A stretch of DNA of 64,000 nt, from positions 1-64,000 of the forward strand of contig NZ_JAAVVE010000006.1 of assembly GCF_018449795.1 (NCBI RefSeq), given 5' to 3'. The notes below the pieces were generated by a model. That model saw only the letters and a list, made by a program, of their open reading frames with translations. It did no database searches and was not told the origin of the DNA. The position numbers and the translations under genes are program-made. Shown in pieces: positions 7,817-16,514 of this stretch; position 1 is the stretch's first letter, and each line of letters begins with the position of its first letter. This DNA comes from Sphingomonas sp. dw_22. Lineage in GTDB: Bacteria > Pseudomonadota > Alphaproteobacteria > Sphingomonadales > Sphingomonadaceae.

Positions 7817-7950
7817 GCGAAAATTTGGGCCCGGATCCGGCCCTACGCGCGCGCGTAGGACGCGCTCGGACCAAGGTTGCGGGCGGGCCACGGTATTTTA
7901 CCGGAGGTTAACCATCTTTCGCGCATCAAGGGCCTCGAAGGGGGATTTTC

Positions 7951-9195
7951 ATGCGATCGATCGTTCCGTCGGCGGCCGTACTCCGGCAAAGATATGCCCT
8001 GGTGTCGGCGCTGCGCGCCCAGGGTTTCGCGATCGGTTCGTGCGAGGACGGCAAGCCCGCGGCTTCCGGCCTTTACCTGGTCGCAGAGGGGGAGATCCCG
8101 CCGGCGCCGGCCCGCACGCTGATCCTGGGCGAGGGCGCGCGCTGCGCCGTCCCGTTCCGCGACGGCAATCCCGCCCGGCTTTCGCACGGGCCCGAGGATG
8201 CGGCGATCGGCAGCGGCTTCGTCGGCGCGATGCTGCGCGGACCCGGCGAGCCGGTCGCGGCCGATCCTGAGAGCCTGGCGCTGCTGGCGCTGGCCGAGCG
8301 GGTCGCGGCGTCCGACATCACCGTGCTCATCAACGGCCCCACCGGCACCGGCAAGGAAGTACTGGCCAAGGCGATCCATATGGGTTCCTCGCGCCGCGAC
8401 GGGCCGTTCGTGGCGATCAACTGCGCCGCCTTGCCCGAGACGATGCTGGAAGCGATGCTGTTCGGCCACCAGAAGGGTTCGTTCACCGGCGCCTCATCGG
8501 GCGGCCAGGGTTTCTTCCGCGCCGCGAACGGCGGCACTTTGCTGCTCGATGAGATCGCCGAGATGCCGATCGGGCTCCAGGCCAAGCTGCTGCGCGTGCT
8601 CCAGGAGCGCGAAGTGGTGCCGATCGGCGGGACGACGCCCGAGAAGGTGGACGTCCGCGTCATCGCCTGCGCCAATCGCGACTTGCAGGGCGAAGTGCTG
8701 GCCGGCCGCTTCCGCGCCGACCTTTACTACCGCCTCTCGGTCTTCCCGCTGACCACCAAGGCGCTGGCCGAGCGCCCGGGCGACATCCCCGCGCTGGCCG
8801 CGGCGATGGTGCTGCGCCATGCCGGTGCGCGGGCGACCTTGCCCTGGATTAGCGCCGATGCGCTAGAGGTGCTGCGCGACCATGACTGGCCGGGCAATGT
8901 CCGCGAGCTTGAGAACGTCATCCAGCGCGCGCTGCTGATGGCGCCGGGCGACGCGATCGAGGCCGAGCATCTGATCTTCGATCGCCGGCCGGAGCCGCGC
9001 GCCGAAACCGGCGGATCGCTCAGCAACATCGTCCAGATCCACGAATTCCAGGCGATCCGCGAGACGCTGGCGGCCTGCAACGGCAGCCGGATCGAGACTG
9101 CGAAGCGGCTCGGCATCTCCGAGCGGACGCTGCGCTATCGTCTCGCCAAGGCGCGCGAACAGGGTGACGATATCGCCCGGGCGGTGTCGGCATGA
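7951..9195 (+). CDS. Sigma-54-dependent flagellar transcription activator (FlbD/FleQ type)
   Basis: 414 residues. It is an AAA+ enhancer-binding protein that remodels RpoN holoenzyme to open promoters. Walker A is GPTGTGKE (129-136), the sigma-54-contacting loop reads GSFTGA (176-181) instead of the usual GAFTGA, Walker B is GGTLLLDE (194-201), and 'DWPGNVRELENV' marks the sensor II/lid region. The C-terminal Fis-type helix-turn-helix contains 'GSRIETAKRLGISERTLRYR'. The first 100 or so residues are not a recognisable receiver domain: no Asp-rich phosphorylation site is seen. It overlaps fliE by ATGA and most likely activates the sigma-54 sites at 1491 and 14671. Confidence 0.9.
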   Translation: MRSIVPSAAVLRQRYALVSALRAQGFAIGSCEDGKPAASGLYLVAEGEIPPAPARTLILGEGARCAVPFRDGNPARLSHGPEDAAIGSGFVGAMLRGPGEPVAADPESLALLALAERVAASDITVLINGPTGTGKEVLAKAIHMGSSRRDGPFVAINCAALPETMLEAMLFGHQKGSFTGASSGGQGFFRAANGGTLLLDEIAEMPIGLQAKLLRVLQEREVVPIGGTTPEKVDVRVIACANRDLQGEVLAGRFRADLYYRLSVFPLTTKALAERPGDIPALAAAMVLRHAGARATLPWISADALEVLRDHDWPGNVRELENVIQRALLMAPGDAIEAEHLIFDRRPEPRAETGGSLSNIVQIHEFQAIRETLAACNGSRIETAKRLGISERTLRYRLAKAREQGDDIARAVSA

Positions 9196-9542
9196 GCGGC
9201 GTCGCCGCGCCGATGAGCGTCGATCGCGTGATGGCGCTCCGCTCGCAGATCCTAGAGCGCAACGCCGCGCTCGCCCGCGCCAACCAGGCGCCGGGCGCAG
9301 CTCCCGCCGTCGAGGCCAAGCCCGCCAGCTTCGCCTCGACGATGGAGGACGCCTTCAAGCAGGTGAACGCCGACCAGAGCCAGGCCGGCGCGCTTTCCGA
9401 GGCGTATGAGCGCGGCGAGACGGTCGACATCGCCAAGGTGATGCTGGCCCGCCAACAGGCCTCGGTCGGCTTCGAGGCGACCCTGCAGGTCCGCAACAAG
9501 ATCCTCTCCGCCTATCGCGACATCATGAGCATGCCGGTCTGA
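9192..9542 (+). CDS. fliE: FliE, MS-ring/rod junction protein
   Basis: 116 residues. FliE joins the MS ring (FliF) to the proximal rod. The family features are the central 'FASTMEDAFKQVNADQSQAG' and the C-terminal helix 'VDIAKVMLARQQASVGFEAT' followed by 'VRNKILSAYRDIMSMPV'. Its ATG overlaps the stop of the activator gene, and fliF starts two bases after its stop. Confidence 0.95.
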   Translation: MSGVAAPMSVDRVMALRSQILERNAALARANQAPGAAPAVEAKPASFASTMEDAFKQVNADQSQAGALSEAYERGETVDIAKVMLARQQASVGFEATLQVRNKILSAYRDIMSMPV

Positions 9543-9543
9543 C

Positions 9544-11220
9544 ATGAGCAACGCACTCACCCCCACCGACGCGGCCCGCATGCCCGCGACCTTCAACCCG
9601 CTGAAGCAGGTTGGCGACATCCTCGCCCAGCCCGCGGTGAAACGGAGCCTGCCCTTCCTGTTCCTGGTCGGGCTGGTCGCGGCGGGCTGGCTCGCCTGGT
9701 CGATGGTCGCGACGTCGCCGCAGCGGATCCTGTTCGCCAACGTGACCGATTCGGACAAGGCGGCGATCACCAGCGCGCTCCAGGGCGCCAATATCGCGGC
9801 GAGTATCGACGATTCGGGCTCGATCACCGTCGCCGAGGATCAGTATCACAAGGCACGGATGCTGCTCGCCAGCCAGAACCTGCCCAAGGCGGCGCCCGGC
9901 GGCTATGCGATCCTCGACCAGCTTCCGATGGGCGTCAGCCGCGCGGTGGAGGGCGAACGCCTCCGCCAGGCGCGCGAGACCGAGTTGGCGCGATCGATCG
10001 AGGAAATCGATTCGGTGGCCGAGGCGCGCGTGCATCTCGCCACGCCGGAGGCCAGCGTGTTCGTCCGCGACCATGCCGAGCCCTCGGCATCGGTGATCCT
10101 CAAGCTCCAGGGCGGCCGTGCGCTGAGTGAGGCGCAGGTCCGCTCGATCGTCAATCTCGTCGCATCGTCGGTGCCGGGGATGCAGCCCGATGCGGTGACG
10201 ATCGTCGACCAGATGGGTGCCTTGCTCTCCAAGGCGGGCGCGGGTGCCGGCGGCAACAGCCTGGGCGACACGCGGATCGATTTCCAGCGGCGCATCGAGG
10301 ACAAATACCGCACCCAGCTCATCCAGCTCCTGACGCCGCTGATCGGCGCGGGCAATTTCACCGCCGAGGTCCAGGCCGATGTCGACCTGGACGAAAACCA
10401 GGCGACGCGCGAAAGCTATGACAAGCAGGGGGGCGTGATCCGCGCCGAGCAGGGCGCCTGGACCGGCACCTCGAAGGACGGCAATCCGCAGCCCGGCGGT
10501 ATCCCCGGCGCGCTTTCCAACACGCCGCCGCCCGCCAGCACCCTGGTCGCGCCCAATGCGCAGGGCCAGGCCGCCAACACCACGCCACCCGCCGGCGCTA
10601 CTCCTCCGGGCACGCCGCCGGTCACGCAGAAGCAGAGCGACAGCTTCGCCCGCACCTTCGAGACCGGCAAGGAGATCTCGGTCACCCGCGCCGTGCCGGG
10701 CAACGTCAAGCGGCTCTCGGTCGCGGTGCTGCTGCGCGAGGAGCCGGGCAAGCCGCGCGGCACGGTGGAGATCGCCCAGATCAACGAGCTGGTGAAGGCC
10801 GCGGTCGGCTTCAATGCCGGGCGGCAGGACCAGGTGACCGTCATCAGCCGCAAATTCAGCGCGCCCGCCGAGGCGGCCGCTGGTGGCCCGGCCTGGTACG
10901 ATGCCGGCTGGGTGCCGCTGGTCGCGCGCAACGCAACGGCTTTGGTGATCGTGCTGCTGGTGCTGTTCCTCGGCGTTCGTCCGCTCGCCAAGGCGCTGCT
11001 CAAGAAGCGCGAGGACGTCGCACATCGCCCGGCGCTGGCGATCGGCGCACCCGACGACGGCGCGGCTCCGGTCGCGCAGCCGCCGGTCAGCATCGACATG
11101 CTCCAGCAGGGCGGCAACGGCTATGACGATCGCGTCGGGCTGGTGCGCGGCTTCACCCGCGATAATCCGGCGCGCGCCGCGCTGGCGGTGCGCGACATGA
11201 TCCGGGCGGACGCGCAATGA
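9544..11220 (+). CDS. fliF: FliF, flagellar MS-ring protein
   Basis: 558 residues. FliF forms the membrane MS ring that houses the export gate. It has an N-terminal membrane segment (about 34-55, 'LPFLFLVGLVAAGWLAW'), a YscJ-like periplasmic domain ('YAILDQLPMGVSRAVEGERL' region), an FliF C-terminal domain with an Ala/Pro-rich loop, a second membrane segment (about 458-480, 'ATALVIVLLVLFLGVRPLA'), and a cytoplasmic tail ending 'NPARAALAVRDMIRADAQ' that binds FliG. Its stop overlaps the fliG start (ATGA). Confidence 0.97.
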   Translation: MSNALTPTDAARMPATFNPLKQVGDILAQPAVKRSLPFLFLVGLVAAGWLAWSMVATSPQRILFANVTDSDKAAITSALQGANIAASIDDSGSITVAEDQYHKARMLLASQNLPKAAPGGYAILDQLPMGVSRAVEGERLRQARETELARSIEEIDSVAEARVHLATPEASVFVRDHAEPSASVILKLQGGRALSEAQVRSIVNLVASSVPGMQPDAVTIVDQMGALLSKAGAGAGGNSLGDTRIDFQRRIEDKYRTQLIQLLTPLIGAGNFTAEVQADVDLDENQATRESYDKQGGVIRAEQGAWTGTSKDGNPQPGGIPGALSNTPPPASTLVAPNAQGQAANTTPPAGATPPGTPPVTQKQSDSFARTFETGKEISVTRAVPGNVKRLSVAVLLREEPGKPRGTVEIAQINELVKAAVGFNAGRQDQVTVISRKFSAPAEAAAGGPAWYDAGWVPLVARNATALVIVLLVLFLGVRPLAKALLKKREDVAHRPALAIGAPDDGAAPVAQPPVSIDMLQQGGNGYDDRVGLVRGFTRDNPARAALAVRDMIRADAQ

Positions 11221-12227
11221 ACGCGCTGCGCAGCTTCAACGGCGTCGAGCGCGCCGCCGTGCTGATGATGCTGGTCGGCGAGGAGGAGGCCGCGGCCATC
11301 CTCCAGAAGCTCGATCCCGACGAAGTGCGCGATCTGGGCAAGGCGATGTTCAGCGTCGCCGATGTGAGCGAGGCCGAGGTCGAGCAGGTGCTCGACGACT
11401 TCACCTACAAGGCGCGCGGGCGATCGGGCATCCAGTTCGATCCCGCGCCCCAGATCGAGGGCATGATGAACCGTGCGCTCGGCGCCGAGCGTGCGGAGAG
11501 CGTGCTTGCGCGGATCATGCCGGCTCAGGCTGCGGGCGGGCTGGAGATGCTGCAATGGTTCGAGCCGGACGAGATCGCCGGCATGATCGAGGCGGAGCAT
11601 CCGCAGATCGCGGCGGTGCTGCTGGCGCAGCTCGATCCCGATGTCGCCGCCAAGGTGTTCGAATTCCTGCCCGAGGCGGTGCAGCCGCAGATCCTGCGCC
11701 GCGTCGCGCGGCTGGGTCCGGTGCCGCCCGAGGCGATCGAGACGCTGCGGGCGATGATCGCCAATCGTTCGGGGATGCGCAGGAAATCCGCCGGCCTCCA
11801 GATGGGCGGCACGCGCGAGGCTGCCCGTATCCTGCAGGGCGCGCGGAAAGTCACCGAGCTGCGCGTGATGCCCCGGCTCGCCAAGATCGACAAGGAAGTC
11901 GCCAAGGCGATCGAGGAGGCGATGTTCGTCTTCGACAATCTGCTGGAGCTGGACGACAAGAACCTCTCGACCCTGATCCGCAGCATCGACGGCGAAGTGC
12001 TGGTCAAGGCGCTGAAGGGCGTCGAGGAGGAGGTGCGCAACCGCTTCCTCGGCTGCATGTCGAGCCGCGCCGCCGACGGCATTCGCGACGAGATGGAGGC
12101 GCGCGGGCCGATGAAACTCGCCGAGGTGCTCGACGCGCAGAAGGCGATGATCGCGACCGCGCGGGCGCTGGTGAAGGACGGCACGATCATGATGCCGGGC
12201 AATGGCGGCGAGGACGATTATGTCTGA
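11217..12227 (+). CDS. fliG: FliG, flagellar motor switch protein
   Basis: 336 residues, normal length. FliG sits on the MS ring and contacts the stator to generate torque. The middle domain carries the EHPQ-type motif ('IEAEHPQIAAVLLAQLDPDV'). The C-terminal domain ('MFVFDNLLELDDKNLSTLIR', 'FLGCMSSRAADGIRDEMEAR') contains the charged residues used for torque. It overlaps fliF by four bases and fliH by eight. Confidence 0.97.
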   Translation: MNALRSFNGVERAAVLMMLVGEEEAAAILQKLDPDEVRDLGKAMFSVADVSEAEVEQVLDDFTYKARGRSGIQFDPAPQIEGMMNRALGAERAESVLARIMPAQAAGGLEMLQWFEPDEIAGMIEAEHPQIAAVLLAQLDPDVAAKVFEFLPEAVQPQILRRVARLGPVPPEAIETLRAMIANRSGMRRKSAGLQMGGTREAARILQGARKVTELRVMPRLAKIDKEVAKAIEEAMFVFDNLLELDDKNLSTLIRSIDGEVLVKALKGVEEEVRNRFLGCMSSRAADGIRDEMEARGPMKLAEVLDAQKAMIATARALVKDGTIMMPGNGGEDDYV

Positions 12228-12945
12228 ATTCGCCCCGGGCTTTGCAGCGCGCCACTGTGCCGCCGAGCAGGTTCTTCAGCGTGCCTTTTCCGATCCGGTG
12301 GGGTTCTCGGCGTCGAGGATCGAGGCGATCGGGCGCCGTGCGGTGCCCGAGCCGATGGCCGCGCCGCGTCATTTCTCGCCGGCCGATCCTTCGGCCAATC
12401 CGACCGAGGGCTGGGATCCGTTCGAGGCGGCGACCCCGCCGGCGCACGGTGCCTTTGCCGATCCGATCGCCGCTGCGCATGCTGCGGGCTTCGCGGAGGG
12501 GAGCACTGCCGCGCTTGCCGAAGCGGAAGCGGCGCGGAAGCGGGAGGCGGCGCTGCTGGAGCAGGTCTCGGCCGCGCTGGCGGCGGGCGCGCATTTCGAT
12601 CGCGAGCGCATGGCCGGCCATCTGCGCCAGACCGTGCTGCACCTCGTCGCCAAGATGGTCGGCGAGATCGGCGTGGTGCCCGATATCCTCACCCAGCGGA
12701 TCGCCGCTGCGACCGATCTGCTGGCCGACAAGGCCGAATCGGCGCTGCTCCGGCTCCACCCCGACGATGTCGCATTGGTCGAGGGCAGGCTGCCGGCGAG
12801 CATATTCCCGGTTGGCGATCCGCATCTCGCGCGCGGCGCCTTCGTGATCGAGAGCGCCTCGACCATCGTCGAGGACGGCCCCGATCTGTGGCTGGAGCAG
12901 CTCGCCCAGGCGATCGATCGCGTGCCGATTCCGCCTGCATGCTGA
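12220..12945 (+). CDS. fliH: FliH, negative regulator of the export ATPase
   Basis: 241 residues. FliH dimers bind FliI, hold it inactive and bring it to the C ring and export gate. The N-terminal half is poorly conserved, the middle is an Ala/Glu-rich helix ('GSTAALAEAEAARKREAALL'), and the C-terminal part has the family's 'LRLHPDDVALVEGRL' pattern. I chose ATG 12220 (overlapping the end of fliG) rather than an in-frame ATG at 12202, since an eight-base overlap suits the operon. Its TGA lies within the fliI start. Confidence 0.88.
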   Translation: MSEFAPGFAARHCAAEQVLQRAFSDPVGFSASRIEAIGRRAVPEPMAAPRHFSPADPSANPTEGWDPFEAATPPAHGAFADPIAAAHAAGFAEGSTAALAEAEAARKREAALLEQVSAALAAGAHFDRERMAGHLRQTVLHLVAKMVGEIGVVPDILTQRIAAATDLLADKAESALLRLHPDDVALVEGRLPASIFPVGDPHLARGAFVIESASTIVEDGPDLWLEQLAQAIDRVPIPPAC

Positions 12946-14267
12946 ACCGCTTCACCGCCGATTATCTCGACAGCCTGGGCTGCCGCGATTTTGCGCCTGC
13001 GCCCAAGGTTTCGGGCCGGCTCTCCTCCTATGACGGGCTGCTGATGGAGGCCGTGGGGCTGTCGCTTCCGGTCGGCACGGTCTGCGCGATCGGCACCGGC
13101 GCGAGCCGCATCGAGGCCGAGGTGATCGGCTTTCGCGGCGGCAGGACGCTGCTGATGAACCTGGGCGGCCCCGCCGCCTTGCTCCCCAATGCGCCGGTGC
13201 GGCCGATCGGACCTCCGGGCGAGGCCGAGGTCGGCGCCGCATTGCTTGGCCGCGTGGTCGATGGCGCGGGCCGGCCGATCGACGGGCTCGGGCCGATCCG
13301 GGGCGCGGGGAAATGGCCGCTCGCCGGCAAGCTCCAGTCGCCGCTCGATCGCGGGCGGGTGCTCCAGCCGATGGACGTCGGCGTGCGCGCGATCAACGGG
13401 CTTCTGACGATCGGTCAGGGCCAGCGCGTCGGGATCATGGCGGGCTCGGGCGTCGGCAAATCGGTATTGCTCGGGATGATGGTCCGCGCGGCGCAGGCGG
13501 ACGTGGTGGTGATCGGGCTGATCGGCGAGCGCAGCCGCGAGGTCGCCGATTTCCTGGAGACCAAGGTGGCGGGCGAGGCGCGCGCGCGTTCGGTCGTGGT
13601 CGCGGTGCCGGCCAATCATTCGCCGGTGCTGCGCATCCGCGGCGCGCTGCGCGCCACCGCCATCGCCGAAGCCTTTCGCGACGAGGGCAGGAAGGTGCTG
13701 CTCATCATGGACAGCCTGACGCGCGTCGCCCATGCGGGCCGCGAGATCGGGCTGGCGCTGGGCGAGCCGGCTTCGGCGCGCGGTTATCCCCCTTCGGCCA
13801 TCGCGATGCTGCCGAGCCTGATCGAGCGCGCGGGCACCTGCGTATCCTCGGGCGGGTCGATCACGGCAATCTACACGGTGCTGGCCGATGGCGACGACGG
13901 CAACGATCCCGTCGTGGACAGCGCGCGCTCGATCCTCGACGGGCACATCGTGCTGAGCCGGGCGCTGGCCGAGCGCGGCGTCTATCCCGCGATCGACCTG
14001 GGGCCTTCGGTGAGCCGGGTGATGACCGACATCGCTTCGAAGGAGCATATCCGGGCGGCGCGCGTGCTGCGGCGCCATCTCGCGACTTATGAGGAGAATC
14101 GCGATCTCGTGCTGATGGGTGCCTATCGCCCCGGCGCCGATCCCGAGATCGACGCGGCGATCGCCTGCCATCCGGCGGTGATGGAATATATCCGCCAGGG
14201 CGCCGATGACGTGGTGACGCTGCCCGATGCGATCGCCGAGCTGATCGGCGTTTTCGGCGATGCCTAG
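12939..14267 (+). CDS. fliI: FliI, flagellar export ATPase
   Basis: 442 residues. FliI is an F1-beta-like hexameric ATPase that unloads chaperones and substrates at the export gate. Walker A is 'GSGVGKSVLLG', followed by 'VIGLIGERSREVADFL', Walker B 'KVLLIMDSLTRVAHAGREI', and 'GYPPSAIAMLPSLIERAG', all diagnostic of the FliI/YscN group. ATG 12939 overlaps the end of fliH by seven bases; an upstream start in the frame would lie within fliH. Confidence 0.97.
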   Translation: MLNRFTADYLDSLGCRDFAPAPKVSGRLSSYDGLLMEAVGLSLPVGTVCAIGTGASRIEAEVIGFRGGRTLLMNLGGPAALLPNAPVRPIGPPGEAEVGAALLGRVVDGAGRPIDGLGPIRGAGKWPLAGKLQSPLDRGRVLQPMDVGVRAINGLLTIGQGQRVGIMAGSGVGKSVLLGMMVRAAQADVVVIGLIGERSREVADFLETKVAGEARARSVVVAVPANHSPVLRIRGALRATAIAEAFRDEGRKVLLIMDSLTRVAHAGREIGLALGEPASARGYPPSAIAMLPSLIERAGTCVSSGGSITAIYTVLADGDDGNDPVVDSARSILDGHIVLSRALAERGVYPAIDLGPSVSRVMTDIASKEHIRAARVLRRHLATYEENRDLVLMGAYRPGADPEIDAAIACHPAVMEYIRQGADDVVTLPDAIAELIGVFGDA

Positions 14268-14688
14268 GAGCGCGAAGAAGCTGGAGCGGCTGTTGCGCGT
14301 CCGCACGCTCCAGCTCGGGCAGGTGCAGGGTGAGGAGGCGCGGGCGCGGGCGCGGGTCGATCAGGAAGAGGCATTGCGCGAGCGCATCGCCGGCCTGGCC
14401 GCCAATGTCGCGCCCAGCGTCGCGCCGGCACCCGCTTTCGCCACCAGCCTGATCGCCGCGGCGCATTATCGCGAGCGGCTCCAGCAATCGGCCTATGCCG
14501 CCGAGCAGCGCGTCGCCGTTGCCGAGCAGGGCCTTGACGCCGCCCGCGCGGCGACGCGCGATGCACGCCGCGACCAGAGCGCGATCGAGAAGCTGATCGC
14601 CCGCGAACAGGCCGATGCGGCGCTCAAGGCGCTGCGCGAGCTCGAGCAGCTTCCGCCTTCGGGAAGAAACCGGCACGATCTTTGCTGA
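14260..14688 (+). CDS. fliJ: FliJ-like export chaperone
   Basis: 142 residues, Arg/Ala/Glu-rich and predicted to be one long coiled coil, as FliJ is (it works like the F1 gamma stalk within the FliI ring). Identity in this family is low, so the call depends on size, coiled-coil composition and position directly after fliI with an eight-base overlap. The fliK sigma-54 promoter lies inside its last codons. Confidence 0.82.
   Translation: MPRSAKKLERLLRVRTLQLGQVQGEEARARARVDQEEALRERIAGLAANVAPSVAPAPAFATSLIAAAHYRERLQQSAYAAEQRVAVAEQGLDAARAATRDARRDQSAIEKLIAREQADAALKALRELEQLPPSGRNRHDLC
14671..14686 (+). promoter_or_regulatory. sigma-54 promoter for the fliK-flhB operon
   Basis: CGGCACG (14671-14677), four bases, TTGCT (14682-14686). 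GG and GC are ten bases apart and only the first base differs from TGGCACG-N4-TTGCW. It sits within the last codons of fliJ. Transcription should start near 14697, ahead of the fliK TTG at 14725. Confidence 0.75.
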
Positions 14689-14724
14689 AGTCCTTGGTGA
14701 ATATGTTTCACCGGGGATTTCGTC

Positions 14725-15870
14725 TTGATCCAGATCTCGCCTGCCATAGCAACGCCAGCCCCAGCAGCACCGCGTGCGGCGCCCGTGGCCGGCGTCAGCA
14801 GCTTCGCGGTCGCGCTCGCCACGGTTCTTGTGCCCGGCGCGCCTGCGGAGGCGGGCGAGACATTGCTGCCGGGGGGGCAGGCGATTGCCGCGGGCGGCAA
14901 GAAATTGCCGGAACTCGATCTCGACGAAAAGCCGGGCGACGGCGACGCGGACAAGGATAGCGATCCGGACCCGGCCTTTGCGTGGTTCGCCGCGCCCATT
15001 GCGGCCGAGCCCGTCCGCACCGGCTTCGCGCCTGCCGCGAAACCGGCGCCGCGTCCGGTAACACCGGGTGAAGCCGCGCCAATGGAGGCGCAGCCTGTCG
15101 TCGAGGGCGCCAAGCCGCAAAAGGGCGGACCCGTGCCCGATGCCGTTCCGGCTGATGACGGTGCAGTCCTCGCCACCGGCAAGGCCGTGCCTGCCGTCAC
15201 TATTGCCCCATCGGTCGAGGCGGCGCCCAAGCCGGTGTTCCAGGCCAAGGCCGATGCTGCGCAGCCGGCCGTGCCGCCACAACCCGTCGCCGCGCCTGCC
15301 GTCGAAGTCCCGGCGCTGTCGAACCATCCGGTTGCGACGCCGGCGGTGACGTTCTCGCTCGACGTGCCGCTCGCGCCGCGCCGTCCCGTGGGTGAAGCGG
15401 TGGACGCGATCTTCACCCCCGCCGCGCCGGATGCGCCTTCCGCGCCCGCCATTGCCGCGCCGGCCGGCATGCAGCAGGCCGCGCTCGATACGCGCCGCCA
15501 CGAATGGATGGGATCGATGATCGACCGGATCGAGACGATGCGCGACGCATCGGCCACCGGCGATACCCGCATCCGCTTGGCGCCCGACGCGCTCGGCCAG
15601 GTCGATATCTCGATCCGGCACGAGGGCGACCGCATCCATGTCCATTTCGCGACCGAGACCCAGGCCGCGCGCCAGTTGCTCAGCGACGCCCAGCCGCGCC
15701 TGAGCGAACTCGCCGAAGCCCGCGGCGTGAAGCTCGGCCAGACGAGCGTCGACGGCGGCACCGCCGGCTCGGGCCAGCAGCAGAACGCCGCGACGCGCCA
15801 GCCCGCGCCGCCGCGCCCTGCCGGCGCTGCGGCTGAGGCCGCGGCCGATACCGATCAACGCATCGCCTGA
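14725..15870 (+). CDS. fliK: FliK, hook-length control protein
   Basis: 381 residues. FliK measures the growing hook and switches the export gate to late substrates. It has the family layout: a long Pro/Ala-rich, low-conservation N-terminal two thirds and a compact C-terminal Flg_hook domain (about 255-345) with 'IRLAPDALGQVDISIRHEG' and 'VHFATETQAARQLLSDAQPR', followed by a Gln/Pro-rich tail. The most likely start is TTG at 14725, with GGGGA nine bases upstream; there is no convincing ATG close by. It is the first gene of the operon read from the sigma-54 site at 14671. Confidence 0.85.
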   Translation: MIQISPAIATPAPAAPRAAPVAGVSSFAVALATVLVPGAPAEAGETLLPGGQAIAAGGKKLPELDLDEKPGDGDADKDSDPDPAFAWFAAPIAAEPVRTGFAPAAKPAPRPVTPGEAAPMEAQPVVEGAKPQKGGPVPDAVPADDGAVLATGKAVPAVTIAPSVEAAPKPVFQAKADAAQPAVPPQPVAAPAVEVPALSNHPVATPAVTFSLDVPLAPRRPVGEAVDAIFTPAAPDAPSAPAIAAPAGMQQAALDTRRHEWMGSMIDRIETMRDASATGDTRIRLAPDALGQVDISIRHEGDRIHVHFATETQAARQLLSDAQPRLSELAEARGVKLGQTSVDGGTAGSGQQQNAATRQPAPPRPAGAAAEAAADTDQRIA

Positions 15871-15884
15871 CCCAGGAGACCCCA

Positions 15885-16508
15885 ATGGCTGACAAGACCG
15901 AAGACGCGGCCGCCGCGCCGAAGAAGAAAAAGAAGGGCAAGCTGCTGTTGCTGGTCGGCCTGCCCGTGCTGCTGCTTGGTGGCGGGGGCGGCGCGGCCGC
16001 CTACGGCGTCAAGGCCGGCTGGTTCGACGCCGCCGGCGGCCATGGCGACGCCGAGGATGGTCCGCGCCTGGTGCCCAAGAGCGAGGAGAAGCGTGCCTCG
16101 CTGAAGGGCGGCGAAGGCGGCGGGCACGGCGAGGAAGGCGCCGCCGAGATCCACGGCAAGGAAACGCCGACGGGCGAGGGTGGCGACAGATACGCCTCCA
16201 ATTACTATCCGCTGGAGAAGGAGTTCACCTCCAACCTTCAGGACAGCGTCCATTTCATCCAGGTCGGCATCGCCGTCTCGACGCCCTATGACGCGCGCGT
16301 CCTGGAGAACATCAAGACGCATGAGATCGCGATCCGATCGTCGATCCTGATGTCGCTCGGCGAGACGACCGAGGACGAGGTGTTCACCGCCGAGGGCAAG
16401 AAGCACATCCAGGACCGGCTGGTGAAGGCGATCAACGCCGTCCTGAAGGAAAAGGAAGGATTCGGCGGGGTCAGTAACGTCTACTTTACCAATTTCATCG
16501 TTCAGTGA
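15885..16508 (+). CDS. fliL: FliL, basal-body/stator associated membrane protein
   Basis: 207 residues. FliL is a single-pass inner-membrane protein that forms rings around the stator and supports motor output. It has a Lys-rich cytoplasmic N terminus ('APKKKKKGK'), one membrane helix with a Gly-rich end (about 20-40), a charged Gly/Glu/His-rich linker (about 45-95) and a conserved periplasmic domain ending 'GGVSNVYFTNFIVQ'. AGGAG lies upstream of the ATG. fliM starts six bases after its stop. Confidence 0.94.
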   Translation: MADKTEDAAAAPKKKKKGKLLLLVGLPVLLLGGGGGAAAYGVKAGWFDAAGGHGDAEDGPRLVPKSEEKRASLKGGEGGGHGEEGAAEIHGKETPTGEGGDRYASNYYPLEKEFTSNLQDSVHFIQVGIAVSTPYDARVLENIKTHEIAIRSSILMSLGETTEDEVFTAEGKKHIQDRLVKAINAVLKEKEGFGGVSNVYFTNFIVQ

Positions 16509-16514
16509 ACGAAC

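Noticed and set aside
7885..7910. GG-N10-GC spacing before the sigma-54 activator gene as a possible self-activated promoter
   Set aside because: Flanking bases do not match TGGCAC or TTGC; chance in GC-rich sequence.
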